64,000 bases of DNA from Frigidibacter mobilis (GTDB lineage Bacteria > Pseudomonadota > Alphaproteobacteria > Rhodobacterales > Rhodobacteraceae), in NCBI RefSeq assembly GCF_001620265.1, contig NZ_CP012661.1, positions 744,001 to 808,000 on the forward strand, read 5' to 3'. The notes beneath the pieces were generated by a model. The model saw only the letters and a list, made by a program, of their open reading frames with translations. It made no database searches and was not told the DNA's origin. Position numbers and translations under genes: made by a program. Below are positions 9,007-18,549 of this stretch, one piece after another. How positions within the stretch are numbered: the stretch's first letter is position 1; the number at the start of each line of letters is the position of its first letter.

Positions 9007-10625
9007 GCCTTCTCCTCGCCGGAGGGTTCCATCCAGCTGCGAAGAATCTCGGCGGTTTCCTCCTGCCGTTCGGCGATCAGGCGGCGGAGGCGGGCAACAG
9101 GGTCATCGCCCGAATCGGGGTCGATCTCGGCCATCGGAAACGCGGTTCCAATCGCCGGCAGCCCGCCCATATCACCAAAGCCGGAGGCCATTGCCATGCC
9201 GGGGGCAAACTCGCCATCGTCGATCTCGCCCGTCAACGCCGGCAAGCCGGCGGGTGCCGGCAGCTCGGCGGGCGGGCGGGCGCGGGCGCTGGTCAGGATC
9301 GGGCGCAGCACGAACAAGCCCAAGACCAGCGCCACCACGGCCAGAACCAGCAACTGGGCCAGTTGCATCACGTCGAGCGGTGGCATCGTGAAGAGCCCGC
9401 CGGAGGCTGTGGTTCCGGCCTCTGCAACTGCCTCGAAGGGCAAGGAGCGGATGGTCAGCGTATCGCCGCGGGTCTCGTCGAGCCCTACCGCCGAGGCCAC
9501 CAGCTCGCGTAGCAATGCGATCTCCTCGTCGGGGCGGGGTTGCCAGGTCGCGGCCCCTTCGGCATCTACGGTCTGGACGCCATCCACCAGCACCGCCACG
9601 CTCAGCCGGCGGATCGCGCCGGGGTTGCGCAGCACTTCGCGTGTGGTCTCGGACACTTCGAAATTGGTGCGCTCGCGGGTCTCGCTCTCGGAGCTTTGCG
9701 AATCTCCCCCCCCGGCCCCGGCGCCCTCGGGCAGGTTCGAGGCGACTGTGACCGATCCTGGCTTGGTGTCCTTGGCGCTGTTGCTACGCTCTTCCGTCTC
9801 GGTCGAGATTGCAACGCGGCCCTGCGGGTCAAAGCGCCGCTCGGTGATCGCCTCGCGCTCGGTGACGGTCTCCACCGAGACCTCGACCACCGCACGGCCG
9901 AGGCCGACGCGGGCCTCGAGCAATCTTTCGACATTTCGCTTGATCGCTGTGGCGCGGTCCTCTCCGCCCTGGGCGGGCGTGCCGTCATCGCCCGCAATCA
10001 CGGTGCCGCTGTCGGCGTCGATCACCGACACATCCTCGGGCGTCATCCCGGCAACCGCCGAGGCGACAAGGAATTTCAGGGCCCTGGCATGGGCCGGCGG
10101 CAGGGTCCCCGCCCCGGTGGTGACGGCGACGGAGGCGGTGGGACGGCGGTTCTGCCGAAACGGCTGGCCATTCGGCACCGCGATATGCACGCGCGCAGAG
10201 CGGATCAGCGTACTGGCGACGATGGTGCGGGCCAGTTCGCCCTCCTTCGCGCGCCAGTAGGCGGCATCGAACATCTGCGCCGTCGTGCCGAATCCCGACA
10301 GCTTGTCCAGGAGCTCGTAGCCTGCGCCGCCCGTGGCCGGCAGCCCTTCGCCGGCGAGCGCCATGCGCAGCGAATCACGCTCTGTCACCGGGACATAGAT
10401 CGCATCCCCCCGCACCTCGTAGGGGACTGTGCGCGCATCCAGAGCGGCGATCACCTCGGCTGCACCGCGTCCCTCCAGCCCTGCATAGAGCAGCGCCATC
10501 GAGGGCCGCCCCCCGGACAGCCCCGAGAGCATCAGCACGGCTGCGAACATCGCAACCGTCGCCCCCGCAACGATGACGCGCCGACGGGTGTCGAGGGCCT
10601 GCCACAGGGCAACCAGCTGCTGCAA
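9003..10625 (-). CDS. fliF: Flagellar MS-ring protein FliF
   Basis: The 540-residue protein has an N-terminal membrane segment (VIVAGATVAMFAAVLMLSGL), periplasmic YscJ/FliF ring-building motifs (for example GYELLDKLSGFGTTAQMFDA and LAPAHARALKFLVAS-like sequence), a low-complexity middle, and a C-terminal membrane segment (LLVLAVVALVLGLFVLRPIL). The acidic tail that normally meets FliG follows. It is the first gene of the minus-strand run fliF-fliH-fliN-fliP. A CtrA-like site lies in the divergent region between fliF and fliL. Confidence 0.95.
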   Translation of the reverse strand: MQQLVALWQALDTRRRVIVAGATVAMFAAVLMLSGLSGGRPSMALLYAGLEGRGAAEVIAALDARTVPYEVRGDAIYVPVTERDSLRMALAGEGLPATGGAGYELLDKLSGFGTTAQMFDAAYWRAKEGELARTIVASTLIRSARVHIAVPNGQPFRQNRRPTASVAVTTGAGTLPPAHARALKFLVASAVAGMTPEDVSVIDADSGTVIAGDDGTPAQGGEDRATAIKRNVERLLEARVGLGRAVVEVSVETVTEREAITERRFDPQGRVAISTETEERSNSAKDTKPGSVTVASNLPEGAGAGGGDSQSSESETRERTNFEVSETTREVLRNPGAIRRLSVAVLVDGVQTVDAEGAATWQPRPDEEIALLRELVASAVGLDETRGDTLTIRSLPFEAVAEAGTTASGGLFTMPPLDVMQLAQLLVLAVVALVLGLFVLRPILTSARARPPAELPAPAGLPALTGEIDDGEFAPGMAMASGFGDMGGLPAIGTAFPMAEIDPDSGDDPVARLRRLIAERQEETAEILRSWMEPSGEEKA

Positions 10626-10686
10626 GACTCACCTCCTTGGCCGGGCTTCTGCCCTGTCGTCGCGGCTGATCTTGGGGTGATGCGAC

Positions 10687-10701
10687 TTAATAATCGGTTA
10701 G
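10687..10701. promoter_or_regulatory. CtrA-like binding site between fliF and fliL
   Basis: The sequence TTAATAATCGGTTAG matches the CtrA consensus TTAA-N7-TTAA at 7 of 8 defined positions. It lies 69 bp upstream of the fliF start and 54 bp upstream of the divergent fliL start, so it could serve both operons. CtrA is a known activator of flagellar genes in Rhodobacterales. Binding here is inferred. Confidence 0.5.
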
Positions 10702-10747
10702 TGACCTTGGGGCTAGAAATGCGGCATCGGATAATCCGGGGACCGCC

Positions 10748-11224
10748 ATGTCAGAGCCGCAGGCCGAAGCGCAACCACCTGCCCGCAAGTCGAAGCTGCC
10801 GCTGTTGATCGGGCTGGTGCTCGCGCTGTTGCTGGGCGGCGGCGGGTTCTACGCGGTCTATTCCGGGATGCTGTTCAGTTCGCATGCACAGGAGGAGGAA
10901 GAGGCCGCAGTGGAGCCGCTGCCGGACATTGCCTTCGTGCCGCTTGCGCCGATGGTGATCTCGCTGGGCAAGGGCGGCAGTGCGCGGCACCTGCGCTTCA
11001 CGGCGCAGGTGGAGGTCTCCAAACCTCACATATCCGACGTCACCCTGCTGACACCGCGGATCCTCGATGTGCTGAACGGCTATCTGCGCGCCGTCGATGT
11101 GCGCGATCTTGAAGACCCGACGGCGCTGATCCGGCTACGGGCGCAGATGCTGCGCCGGGTGCAGATCGTTGCCGGCGACGGTCGGGTGCGCGACCTCCTT
11201 GTCACCGAATTCGTGCTGAACTGA
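10748..11224 (+). CDS. fliL: Flagellar basal body-associated protein FliL (first copy)
   Basis: The 158-residue protein has one N-terminal membrane segment (LPLLIGLVLALLLGGGGFYA) and a periplasmic FliL domain (VISLGKGGSARHLRFTAQVE; the C-terminus ends VRDLLVTEFVLN). FliL surrounds or stabilises the stator in other species. It heads a plus-strand run with a coiled-coil protein, a MotE-like protein and motA, which fits a stator role. A second FliL-family gene lies at 21125-21616. Confidence 0.92.
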   Translation: MSEPQAEAQPPARKSKLPLLIGLVLALLLGGGGFYAVYSGMLFSSHAQEEEEAAVEPLPDIAFVPLAPMVISLGKGGSARHLRFTAQVEVSKPHISDVTLLTPRILDVLNGYLRAVDVRDLEDPTALIRLRAQMLRRVQIVAGDGRVRDLLVTEFVLN

Positions 11225-11235
11225 GGGGGGAGGGG

Positions 11236-11601
11236 ATGGAGCTGATCGCCGATATCCTGCTGGGCGCCGGCGCGCTTGGGGCTGCGGCCTACTGTCTTGT
11301 GCTCTCCCGCCGGCTGGCAGCTTTCACCCGGCTGGAAAGCGGCATGGGCAGCGCCATCGCGGTTCTGTCTGCACAGGTCGATGACATGACCCGGGCCCTC
11401 GACCGGGCGAGGGGCGCCGCGACATCCTCGGCCGACGCGCTGGAGGGGCGGACCCGCCGCGCCGAACAGGTGGCGGAACGGCTGGAACTGCTGCTTGCCT
11501 CGATGCACGACCTTCCGGAACCGGGGGGTGACAGCGGCCCCCGGCGGCAGCGGGTCGTCAGGCGCCGTCCCAGGCCTGAACGCCTCGAGGTGGCGGAGTG
11601 A
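11236..11601 (+). CDS. Small membrane-anchored coiled-coil protein in the stator operon (DUF6468-like)
   Basis: The 121-residue protein has an N-terminal membrane segment (LLGAGALGAAAYCLVLSRRL), a helical coiled-coil stretch (about 35-95; MTRALDRARGAATSSADALE) and a basic tail. I do not recognise a named gene. Position between fliL and the motE-like gene matches small proteins of this type in other alphaproteobacterial flagellar operons. The gene overlaps the next one by 4 bp, so co-expression is likely. Function unknown. Confidence 0.7.
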   Translation: MELIADILLGAGALGAAAYCLVLSRRLAAFTRLESGMGSAIAVLSAQVDDMTRALDRARGAATSSADALEGRTRRAEQVAERLELLLASMHDLPEPGGDSGPRRQRVVRRRPRPERLEVAE

Positions 11602-12173
11602 CCCGCCAGCCGCGCGCTCGGCGGCGGCAGGGCCGGGGCGCTCTGGTGGTGATCGTCGCGCTGTTCGCCGGATCCGGCCTGATCCGGCTGGGCGAAGGCG
11701 CCGTGGTGCTGGCCCGCACGGCCGAGGCAGAGGCTGCGCCCGAACCTCAGACCTGTGCGCCGCCGGCCGATATCGCCGCCGTGCTGGCCGCGCTGCGCGA
11801 ACGCGAGGAGCGGATCTCTGCGCGCGAGGCAGAGCTTGACGACCGGGCGCAGGCCATCTCGCTCGCCTCGGCCCAGATCGACCAGAAGATCGCCGATCTT
11901 GTCGCCGCTGAAAACCGGCTTGCCGCGACCCTGACCCTTGCCGACGAAGCCGCCGAAGACGACGTGGCGCGGCTGACCGTGATGTATGAGGCGATGAAGC
12001 CCAAGGAGGCGGCGCCGCTGTTCCAGGAAATGGCTCCCGAATTTGCCGCAGGCTTCCTGGGCCGGATGCGCCCCGATGCGGCCGGTGCGCTGCTCGCCGC
12101 CCTGGAGCCAAAGACTGCCTATGCCATCAGCGTGCTTCTGGCGGGCCGCAATGCCGCCGCGCCAAGCCAATAG
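11598..12173 (+). CDS. motE: MotE-like periplasmic chaperone (MgtE N-terminal domain)
   Basis: The 191-residue protein has a membrane or signal segment (about 12-38), a coiled coil (about 60-115; REREERISAREAELDDRAQA) and a C-terminal MgtE_N-like domain (MKPKEAAPLFQEMAPEFAAG). This matches the MotE/COG3334 family, known in Sinorhizobium as a chaperone for the periplasmic motility protein MotC. The gene lies just before motA. Homology is good, but the partner here is unknown; the large periplasmic protein encoded after motA is a candidate. Confidence 0.75.
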   Translation: MTRQPRARRRQGRGALVVIVALFAGSGLIRLGEGAVVLARTAEAEAAPEPQTCAPPADIAAVLAALREREERISAREAELDDRAQAISLASAQIDQKIADLVAAENRLAATLTLADEAAEDDVARLTVMYEAMKPKEAAPLFQEMAPEFAAGFLGRMRPDAAGALLAALEPKTAYAISVLLAGRNAAAPSQ

Positions 12174-12263
12174 CCACCGCCGGGTGAGGCTTCGTTAACC
12201 CGCATCTGCCACGGTCGACCCGAGCCGTCGGGACTGACTCGCCGCCAGGAAAGACACGTCACC

Positions 12264-13133
12264 ATGATCGGGTTCGCCGGTATTGCCATCATCTTCATCA
12301 TGGTCTTCGGCGGCTACATCAGCGCCGGCGGCAAGATGGGGATCATCCTGCACGCGCTGCCCTATGAAATGGCGATGATCCTCGGTGCGGCCATCGGCGC
12401 CTTCGTTCTCTCCAATGACATGGCCGGGGTGAAGCAGGCGATCCGCGATATAGGCAAGGTGTTCAAGGGCCCGAAATGGAAGCCGCAGGACTACCGCGAC
12501 CTGCTGTGCCTGCTGTTCGAGCTGATTCGCCTGGCCCGGCAGAACCCGGTGGCGATCGAGGAGCATATCGAGGCGCCGGGAAATTCGCCGATCTTCAGCA
12601 AATATCCGAAGATCCTGACGGATCACGAGGCCATCGACCTGATCTGCGACACGATGCGCTCTGCCTCGATGAATTACGACGATCCGCATCAGGTCGAGGA
12701 GGTGCTCGACAAGCGGATGGAGGCCAATCTGCACCACGCGCTGCATTCCAGCCATGCGCTGCAATCGGTGGCCGATGGTCTGCCGGCGCTGGGTATCGTT
12801 GCGGCCGTGCTGGGGGTTATCAAGACGATGGCGTCCATCGACCAACCCCCTGAAGTGCTGGGCAAGATGATCGGGGGAGCCCTCGTCGGCACCTTCCTGG
12901 GGGTATTCCTCGCCTACGGCTTCGTCGGCCCTTTTGCAGGAAAGGTGAAGTCCGTGGTCGAGGAGGATTCGCATTTCTACAACCTGATCCGCGAAGTTCT
13001 GGTGGCGAACTTGCATCAGCATGCCACCAATATCTGCATCGAGGTGGGCCGCCAGAACACGCCCCATCACATCCGCCCGAGCTTCTCCGAGCTTGAGGAG
13101 GCGCTCAAGGCTGTCAAGCAGGAGGCCGCATGA
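12264..13133 (+). CDS. motA: Flagellar motor stator protein MotA
   Basis: The 289-residue protein has four membrane segments and the MotA signature: GFAGIAIIFIMVFGGYISAG at the start and ADGLPALGIVAAVLGVIKTM with the conserved prolines in the third segment. The large cytoplasmic loop carries the charged residues that contact FliG. MotA with MotB forms the ion-conducting stator. No motB is visible in this window, so it must be elsewhere if the motor is functional. The gene is followed by a 4-bp overlap (ATGA) with the next gene. Confidence 0.95.
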   Translation: MIGFAGIAIIFIMVFGGYISAGGKMGIILHALPYEMAMILGAAIGAFVLSNDMAGVKQAIRDIGKVFKGPKWKPQDYRDLLCLLFELIRLARQNPVAIEEHIEAPGNSPIFSKYPKILTDHEAIDLICDTMRSASMNYDDPHQVEEVLDKRMEANLHHALHSSHALQSVADGLPALGIVAAVLGVIKTMASIDQPPEVLGKMIGGALVGTFLGVFLAYGFVGPFAGKVKSVVEEDSHFYNLIREVLVANLHQHATNICIEVGRQNTPHHIRPSFSELEEALKAVKQEAA

Positions 13134-15582
13134 CCGGCGCCTGGCTCGTCCGGCTCATGGCGGTGCTGCTGTCGGTTCTGGCAGCGCCGGCGTCGGCAGA
13201 GACGTTCCGCCTGCGGTCAGGCGAGCATGCCGATTTCTCGCGCCTCGTGCTGGATGGTCTGCCTGCTGACGTGTCCTGGGCGCTTGGCCGCGCCGGTTCT
13301 GAGTATGAGCTGCGGCTTGCGCTGGAGGGAGCAGCATTTGATGCGGGGCAGGTCTACCGGCTGATCCCAAGATCTCGCCTGCTGGCGGTCGAGGATGTCG
13401 GCGGTGCCGCTTTGCGCCTGCGCGTCGCGGCCAACCATCACGCGATTGCCTTCAGGACCGGGAGCGGGGCACTGGTGATCGACATTCGCGCCGGCCCGCC
13501 CCCCGCCGGTTCGCGCTTCGAGCAGGCCTTGGACCAGCAAGGCGCGCCAACGCCAGCTCCTGCGGTGGAGGGTGTCGGCTATCGCCCAGTGGTGGAACCC
13601 TCGCCGCGGCTCGAGGTGTTCTGGCGCGGCGGGCTTGGCGCGGCGGCGGACTCAGCGCCTTCAGCCCCGCCCTTGCCCTCAGCGAGCACTTTGCCACTCG
13701 CCCCTACTCTGCCGGATCCGCGTGTGGTGCAGGCCGAGGCGGACCTGATGTTGCAGCTTAGCCGCGCAGCGGCGCAGGGATTGGTTGAGATCGATGTGCC
13801 GGACCCGAGGAGGCCGATTGGACCCACCACACCCGGGGCCCCGGACACGAGCGCAGCTGCCGCTGAGGCAGAAACACAACCGGCTACGGAGCAGGCCGGC
13901 GTTCCGCCCCCGGAGATGTCACAGGCCGGCCCACCGGGCGAACCGGCGCCAGCCGGCCATTTTGCCATCCACGCCGAGACCAGTATCGACCGAGCGATGG
14001 CCAATACCATCGAGAGGCCCGCCGTGACCTCTGCGGGCGAGACATGCCTGCCCAATGCCGCCGTCGATCTGGCCGCCTGGGGCGATGCGCGGCCCTTTTC
14101 CGAACAGCTGGCCGACGCGCAGGTCAGCCTGCTGGGCGAATTCGACAGACCCGATCCCACGGCGGTCGAGCGGCTGGTGAAGCTCTACCTCTATCACGGC
14201 TTCGGGGCCGAGGCGCGGGCGTCGGCGGCGGCTTTCGGGCTGCAGGGCGACAGCGCGAACCTGCTGCTGACACTGGCGCAGATCCTCGACGACGGTCACG
14301 CGCGGGCGCCCGGCCCGCTTGCCGGCATGGCGGATTGCGACACGGCGGTCGCGCTTTGGGCCGTGCTGGCGGAGCCGCGGATCGCACCGGGAGCCACGGT
14401 CAATCACGGGGGGTCCTGCGCGGATTTTCGGCACTTCCGCTGCATCTGCGCCGCGCGCTCGGGCCCGGTCTGGTCGCGCGGTTCCTGGAGGTGGGTGCGG
14501 CAGACACGGCGCGCGCGGTTCGGGACGCGATCTTGCGCGCGCCGGGGGATCATGGGCCTGCGCTGCAGATGATAGATGCGCGACTGGGCCTTGCGAAGGG
14601 TGACACTGCCGCAGCTGAGGCCGAACTTGGCGCTGTGGTCAAGAGTGACGGCCCCTTGGGCCCCGAGGCATTGATCTTGCTGATCGACAGTCATCTGGCC
14701 GAGGGCAGGCCCGTGCCATCCCCGCTGACCGAGGATGCGGCGGCGCTGGCCTTCGAGCACCGGGCAGCCGCGCTGGGGCCGGCGTTGACCCGGGCGCAGG
14801 TGCTGGGGCTCGCTTCCGTCGGTGATTTCGCTTCGGCAAGCGAAGAGTTGGCGCGGGCCGGGCCACGGTGGGACCCGGGCGCGCGGCGGAGCCTTGCGCG
14901 GGAACTGGTGGGGATGCTGTCGAACTGGCCCGATGACGCGGTCTTCCTCGCGCGCTATTTCGCGGATCGGGATCTGTTCGACCGCGCAGATCTGCCGGTC
15001 GATCTGCGGCTGGAAGTGGCGCGGCGGTTGCTCGACAGCGGCTTTGCAGCCGAGGCGCGGCAGGCGCTTGGCCCCGCCCGCACGCTCGCCGAAGGCCGGA
15101 TGATCGTGGCCCGCGCAGCCTTGGTGGAGCTCGACGCCCGACAGGCGCTGGCACTGCTGGCGGGGATGGTCGGGGCCGAACCCGCGGCGCTGCGAGCCGA
15201 GGCGTATAGTCTTGCGGGCGATCATGCCGCTGCAGCCGAGGCCTATCGCCGCGCCGGCCTGCCGGATCAGGCGGCTGCCGAGCATTGGCGTGCCGGCGAC
15301 TGGGATGCGGTGCGCGGCAACGGCACCAAACTGCAGCGCGCGGTTCTGGCACTGGAACCGCCCGCGGATGCTGCAGGCGCCCCGGAACCCCCTCCCCCCG
15401 AAGACCCGGTGAGCCTTGCCAGCGGGCAGGCTTTGCTGGAGGAGAGCCGTCTGGCGCGCGATGCCTGGTCCGCGCTGCTGGCGGCGCCGGGTCCTGCAGC
15501 GCCCGAAGCCGGATCAACAGCCGGTGCGGTGGACCGCCCAGTCGGCGGCGCGGAATCGGCAACCGCGGGGCCGGCCAACTGA
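13130..15582 (+). CDS. Large periplasmic TPR-like flagellar-cluster protein, frameshifted
   Basis: The gene starts with a signal peptide (LMAVLLSVLAAPASAETFRL) and a beta-rich N-terminal region (to about residue 130), then a Pro/Ala-rich linker, then a helical-repeat C-terminal half that looks TPR-like (for example FGAEARASAAAFGLQGDSAN and DHAAAAEAYRRAGLPDQAAA). The reading frame changes at a G6 run (14408-14413). Adding one base gives a continuous product of about 817 residues. The gene overlaps motA by 4 bp, so it belongs to the stator operon. Function is unknown; it might play a MotC-like periplasmic role, which is inference only. Confidence 0.7.
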
Positions 15583-15664
15583 GCCCTCGCCCCGACTTTC
15601 GGTTACCAAATCTCAACTCTCCCCACCTAGCCTGACATCGGCAGCAAGAATTGCGGCGGACCTC

Positions 15665-16462
15665 ATGCAGATACCCCTCCCCCTCCGGTTTATCACGGCG
15701 GTTTGCGCGTTTGCCGCTCTTGCCACGCCCGCCTCGGCGGTGCCGGCGGATCTGTCTCTCGTTTGCGACCGGGCCGCCGAGCAGGCGGCGCAGCAGACGG
15801 GCGTTCCGATTTCGGTGCTGAAGGCAATCTCATTGACCGAGACGGGACGGAAGCGCGGCGGCGAGATGCGGCCCTGGCCTTGGACGGTGAACATGGAAGG
15901 CGCCGGCCATTGGTTCGATACCGAGGATGCGGCGCGCAGCTTCGTCTATGGCCATTTCAAGCGCGGCGCCCGCAGCTTCGATGTCGGCTGCTTCCAGATC
16001 AACTACAAATGGCATGGCGAAAACTTCGCCTCGGTCGATCAGATGTTCGATCCGCTGGCGAATGCGATCTATGCGGCAAGATTTCTCAGAACCCTGCATG
16101 CCGAGACGGGAGACTGGACTTCCGCGGCCGGGGCCTACCACTCCCGCACGCCCCAGTTCGCCGACAAATACGCCGCCCGGTTCGAGCGGTTCCGCGCCGG
16201 CCTGCGGTATCAGGATCTGGGCAACCTGCCCGAGATCCCCGACATCATGCTGGCCAGTGCGAAGCCGTCCCGGCCTTTGGCGCCAAGGGTGAACCGATTT
16301 CCGCTGCTACAGCCCGGCAGCGGCGCCGGGCTTGGCTCCTTGGTCCCCATCGGCAATGGCGCGGGCGCCAGCCTGTTCGTCGCTGCGCGGCCCCTGCCGC
16401 TGACCGGTATGGCGCCGGGGGAAGCCCCCGAGCCCGAGTCCCCGCCCGGACGGGGCGGCTGA
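15665..16462 (+). CDS. Flagellar lytic transglycosylase (SltF-like)
   Basis: The 265-residue protein has a signal peptide (LRFITAVCAFAALATPASAV) and a Slt-type transglycosylase domain. The putative catalytic glutamate lies in VLKAISLTETGRKRGGEMRP, and the conserved segments FDVGCFQINYKWHGENF and AAGAYHSRTPQFADKYAARF follow. Rhodobacter sphaeroides SltF opens peptidoglycan for the rod and works with a FlgJ that lacks a muramidase domain; the FlgJ-like protein here (30933-31220) also lacks one. I chose the ATG at 15665, just before the signal peptide. Its stop overlaps the flhA start. Confidence 0.88.
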   Translation: MQIPLPLRFITAVCAFAALATPASAVPADLSLVCDRAAEQAAQQTGVPISVLKAISLTETGRKRGGEMRPWPWTVNMEGAGHWFDTEDAARSFVYGHFKRGARSFDVGCFQINYKWHGENFASVDQMFDPLANAIYAARFLRTLHAETGDWTSAAGAYHSRTPQFADKYAARFERFRAGLRYQDLGNLPEIPDIMLASAKPSRPLAPRVNRFPLLQPGSGAGLGSLVPIGNGAGASLFVAARPLPLTGMAPGEAPEPESPPGRGG

Positions 16463-18549
16463 TGCCGCGGTTCACGCTCGGTACGGTCTTCCAGCCGACG
16501 GTACTGCTGGCACTGGCGATGATGGCGGTCATCGTGATGATGATCCTGCCGATGCCGGCCTGGGTGCTGGATACCGGCCTGGCCATCTCGTTCGCGCTGG
16601 CGATCCTGATCTTCACCGTCACGCTGTTCATCGAGCGGCCGCTGGATTTCTCAGCCTTCCCGACGATCCTGCTGGCCTCGCTGATGCTGCGGCTGTCGCT
16701 GAACATCTCCTCGACCAAGCTGATTGTCGGGCAGGGACATACGGGTACAGCGGCCGCCGGCCATGTGATTGAGGGCTTTGCCAATTTCATCATGGGCGGG
16801 TCGGTGCTGATCGGCCTCGTGGTGTTCTGCGTGATCCTGATCGTCAACTTCATCGTCATCACCAAGGGCGCAGGCCGCATGGCCGAGGTCAGCGCCCGCT
16901 TCGCGCTGGACGCGATGCCGGGCAAGCAACTGGCCATCGACGCCGACATGAACGCCGGGGCCATCGACCATGCCGAGGCGCGGGCAAGGCGCGAGCGCGA
17001 ACAGGCCGAGACCACATTTTTCGGCTCGCTCGACGGCGCCTCGAAATTCGTCAAGGGCGATGCGGTGGCGGGGTTGCTCATCACGCTGCTGAACCTGGTG
17101 ATGGGGCTGGTGATTGGCATCACCCTGCACGGGATGCCGATCGGGCAGGCGCTGGAAACCTATGCGATCCTTACGGTGGGTGACGGGCTTGTCAGCCAGA
17201 TTCCGGCTGTCATCATCTCGATCGCAGCGGCAATCCTGCTGTCCCGCGGCGGTTCCAAGGGTGCGGCAGATATCGACTTTTTTCGCCAGTTGGGCCGCTA
17301 CCCGGCGGCGCTCGGCACGGTCGCGGTGCTTATGGCGCTGTTCGGGCTGGTGCCGGGCCTGCCCTTCATGCCGTTCATGGCAGGGGCCCTGGTTCTGGGC
17401 GCCACCGCATTCTGGGTCCTGCAGGGGGCCTCCCGCCGCGCCGATGAGGCGCTGCGCGAGGCGGCCTCTGCCCCGGTCGCGCTGGCGCCGCGCTCGCTTG
17501 GCGATCTGCTGGATCTCGATGACATCCATGTGGAATTTGCGCCCGACCTTGTGGGCATGGTGCTGGATCCGGCGACCGGTCTGGATGCGCGCATCGGCAA
17601 TATGCGCAATCATGTTGCAGCGCATTACGGGCTGATCCTGCCCGAGATCCGGCTGACGGACGATGGCGGGCTCGATCCCGGCTGCTACCGGATCCGCATC
17701 CAGGGGGCCGAACAGGCCCATGACCGGCTGATGCCGGACCGGGTGCTGGCGCTGCTTGCGGACAACCGGGAGCTGCTGCCGCCCGGCGAGGAGGTGCGCG
17801 AGCCGGTCTATGGCGCGCCTGCCCGCTGGCTTCCTGTTGCGCTGCAAGAAGATGCGGTGCTGGCCGGCTCGACGGTGGTAGGGCCGACCGAGGTGCTGGC
17901 GACACATCTGCTTGAGGTTATCAAGCGCAATTTCCCGCGGTTGATGACGCTGAAGGCGCTGCGCCGGTTGCTCGATGAGATGACCCGCCTGTCGGATCCG
18001 GCGCGGGCGGAGTCGAACCGGCGGCTGATCGAGGAACTGGTGCCGGACAAGGTGCCGGTGGATCTGCTGCTGGCGGTGCTGCGGCTGCTGCTGGAGGAGC
18101 GGGTGTCGATCCGCAACCTGCCGCTGATTCTTGAATCCATCGCCGAGGCGCGGGGCAGCGGCGGGCCCGAAGTCGTGTGCGAGCATGTGCGGCGGCGCCT
18201 GGGCTTTCAGCTGGTGGCCGAATTGCGCCGCGCGGACGGTACCCTGCCACTGCTGCAACTTGCGCCCGAGTGGGAAGACACCTTTGCCAGCTATCAGATC
18301 GAGGGCGAGCGCGGGCAGGGTGATGTCGCGCTGCCGCCCGACAAGTTCAACCGGCTGGCGATGAACGTGGCTGAAAAGCTTGCCCGCGCCGGCGAGAACG
18401 GGACCTTTCCAGCGCTGGTCACCTCGGCGCGGCGGCGGCGGTTTCTCAAGACGGTGCTGGGGGCCAAGGGCGTGGCGGCGCCGGTGCTGAGCTTTGACGA
18501 GATCGGCCTCGACGCGCGGCCGGCGCTGGTCGGCATGGTTCCGGCATGA
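16462..18549 (+). CDS. flhA: Flagellar export gate protein FlhA
   Basis: The 695-residue protein has about eight N-terminal membrane segments and a large cytoplasmic C-terminal domain. Clear FlhA signatures are FSAFPTILLASLMLRLSLNI and GRMAEVSARFALDAMPGKQL. FlhA forms the ring that docks export substrates and chaperones. Its start codon overlaps the transglycosylase stop (TGATG), and its stop overlaps the fliR start (ATGA), so flhA, fliR and flhB form a translationally coupled group. Confidence 0.97.
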   Translation: MPRFTLGTVFQPTVLLALAMMAVIVMMILPMPAWVLDTGLAISFALAILIFTVTLFIERPLDFSAFPTILLASLMLRLSLNISSTKLIVGQGHTGTAAAGHVIEGFANFIMGGSVLIGLVVFCVILIVNFIVITKGAGRMAEVSARFALDAMPGKQLAIDADMNAGAIDHAEARARREREQAETTFFGSLDGASKFVKGDAVAGLLITLLNLVMGLVIGITLHGMPIGQALETYAILTVGDGLVSQIPAVIISIAAAILLSRGGSKGAADIDFFRQLGRYPAALGTVAVLMALFGLVPGLPFMPFMAGALVLGATAFWVLQGASRRADEALREAASAPVALAPRSLGDLLDLDDIHVEFAPDLVGMVLDPATGLDARIGNMRNHVAAHYGLILPEIRLTDDGGLDPGCYRIRIQGAEQAHDRLMPDRVLALLADNRELLPPGEEVREPVYGAPARWLPVALQEDAVLAGSTVVGPTEVLATHLLEVIKRNFPRLMTLKALRRLLDEMTRLSDPARAESNRRLIEELVPDKVPVDLLLAVLRLLLEERVSIRNLPLILESIAEARGSGGPEVVCEHVRRRLGFQLVAELRRADGTLPLLQLAPEWEDTFASYQIEGERGQGDVALPPDKFNRLAMNVAEKLARAGENGTFPALVTSARRRRFLKTVLGAKGVAAPVLSFDEIGLDARPALVGMVPA

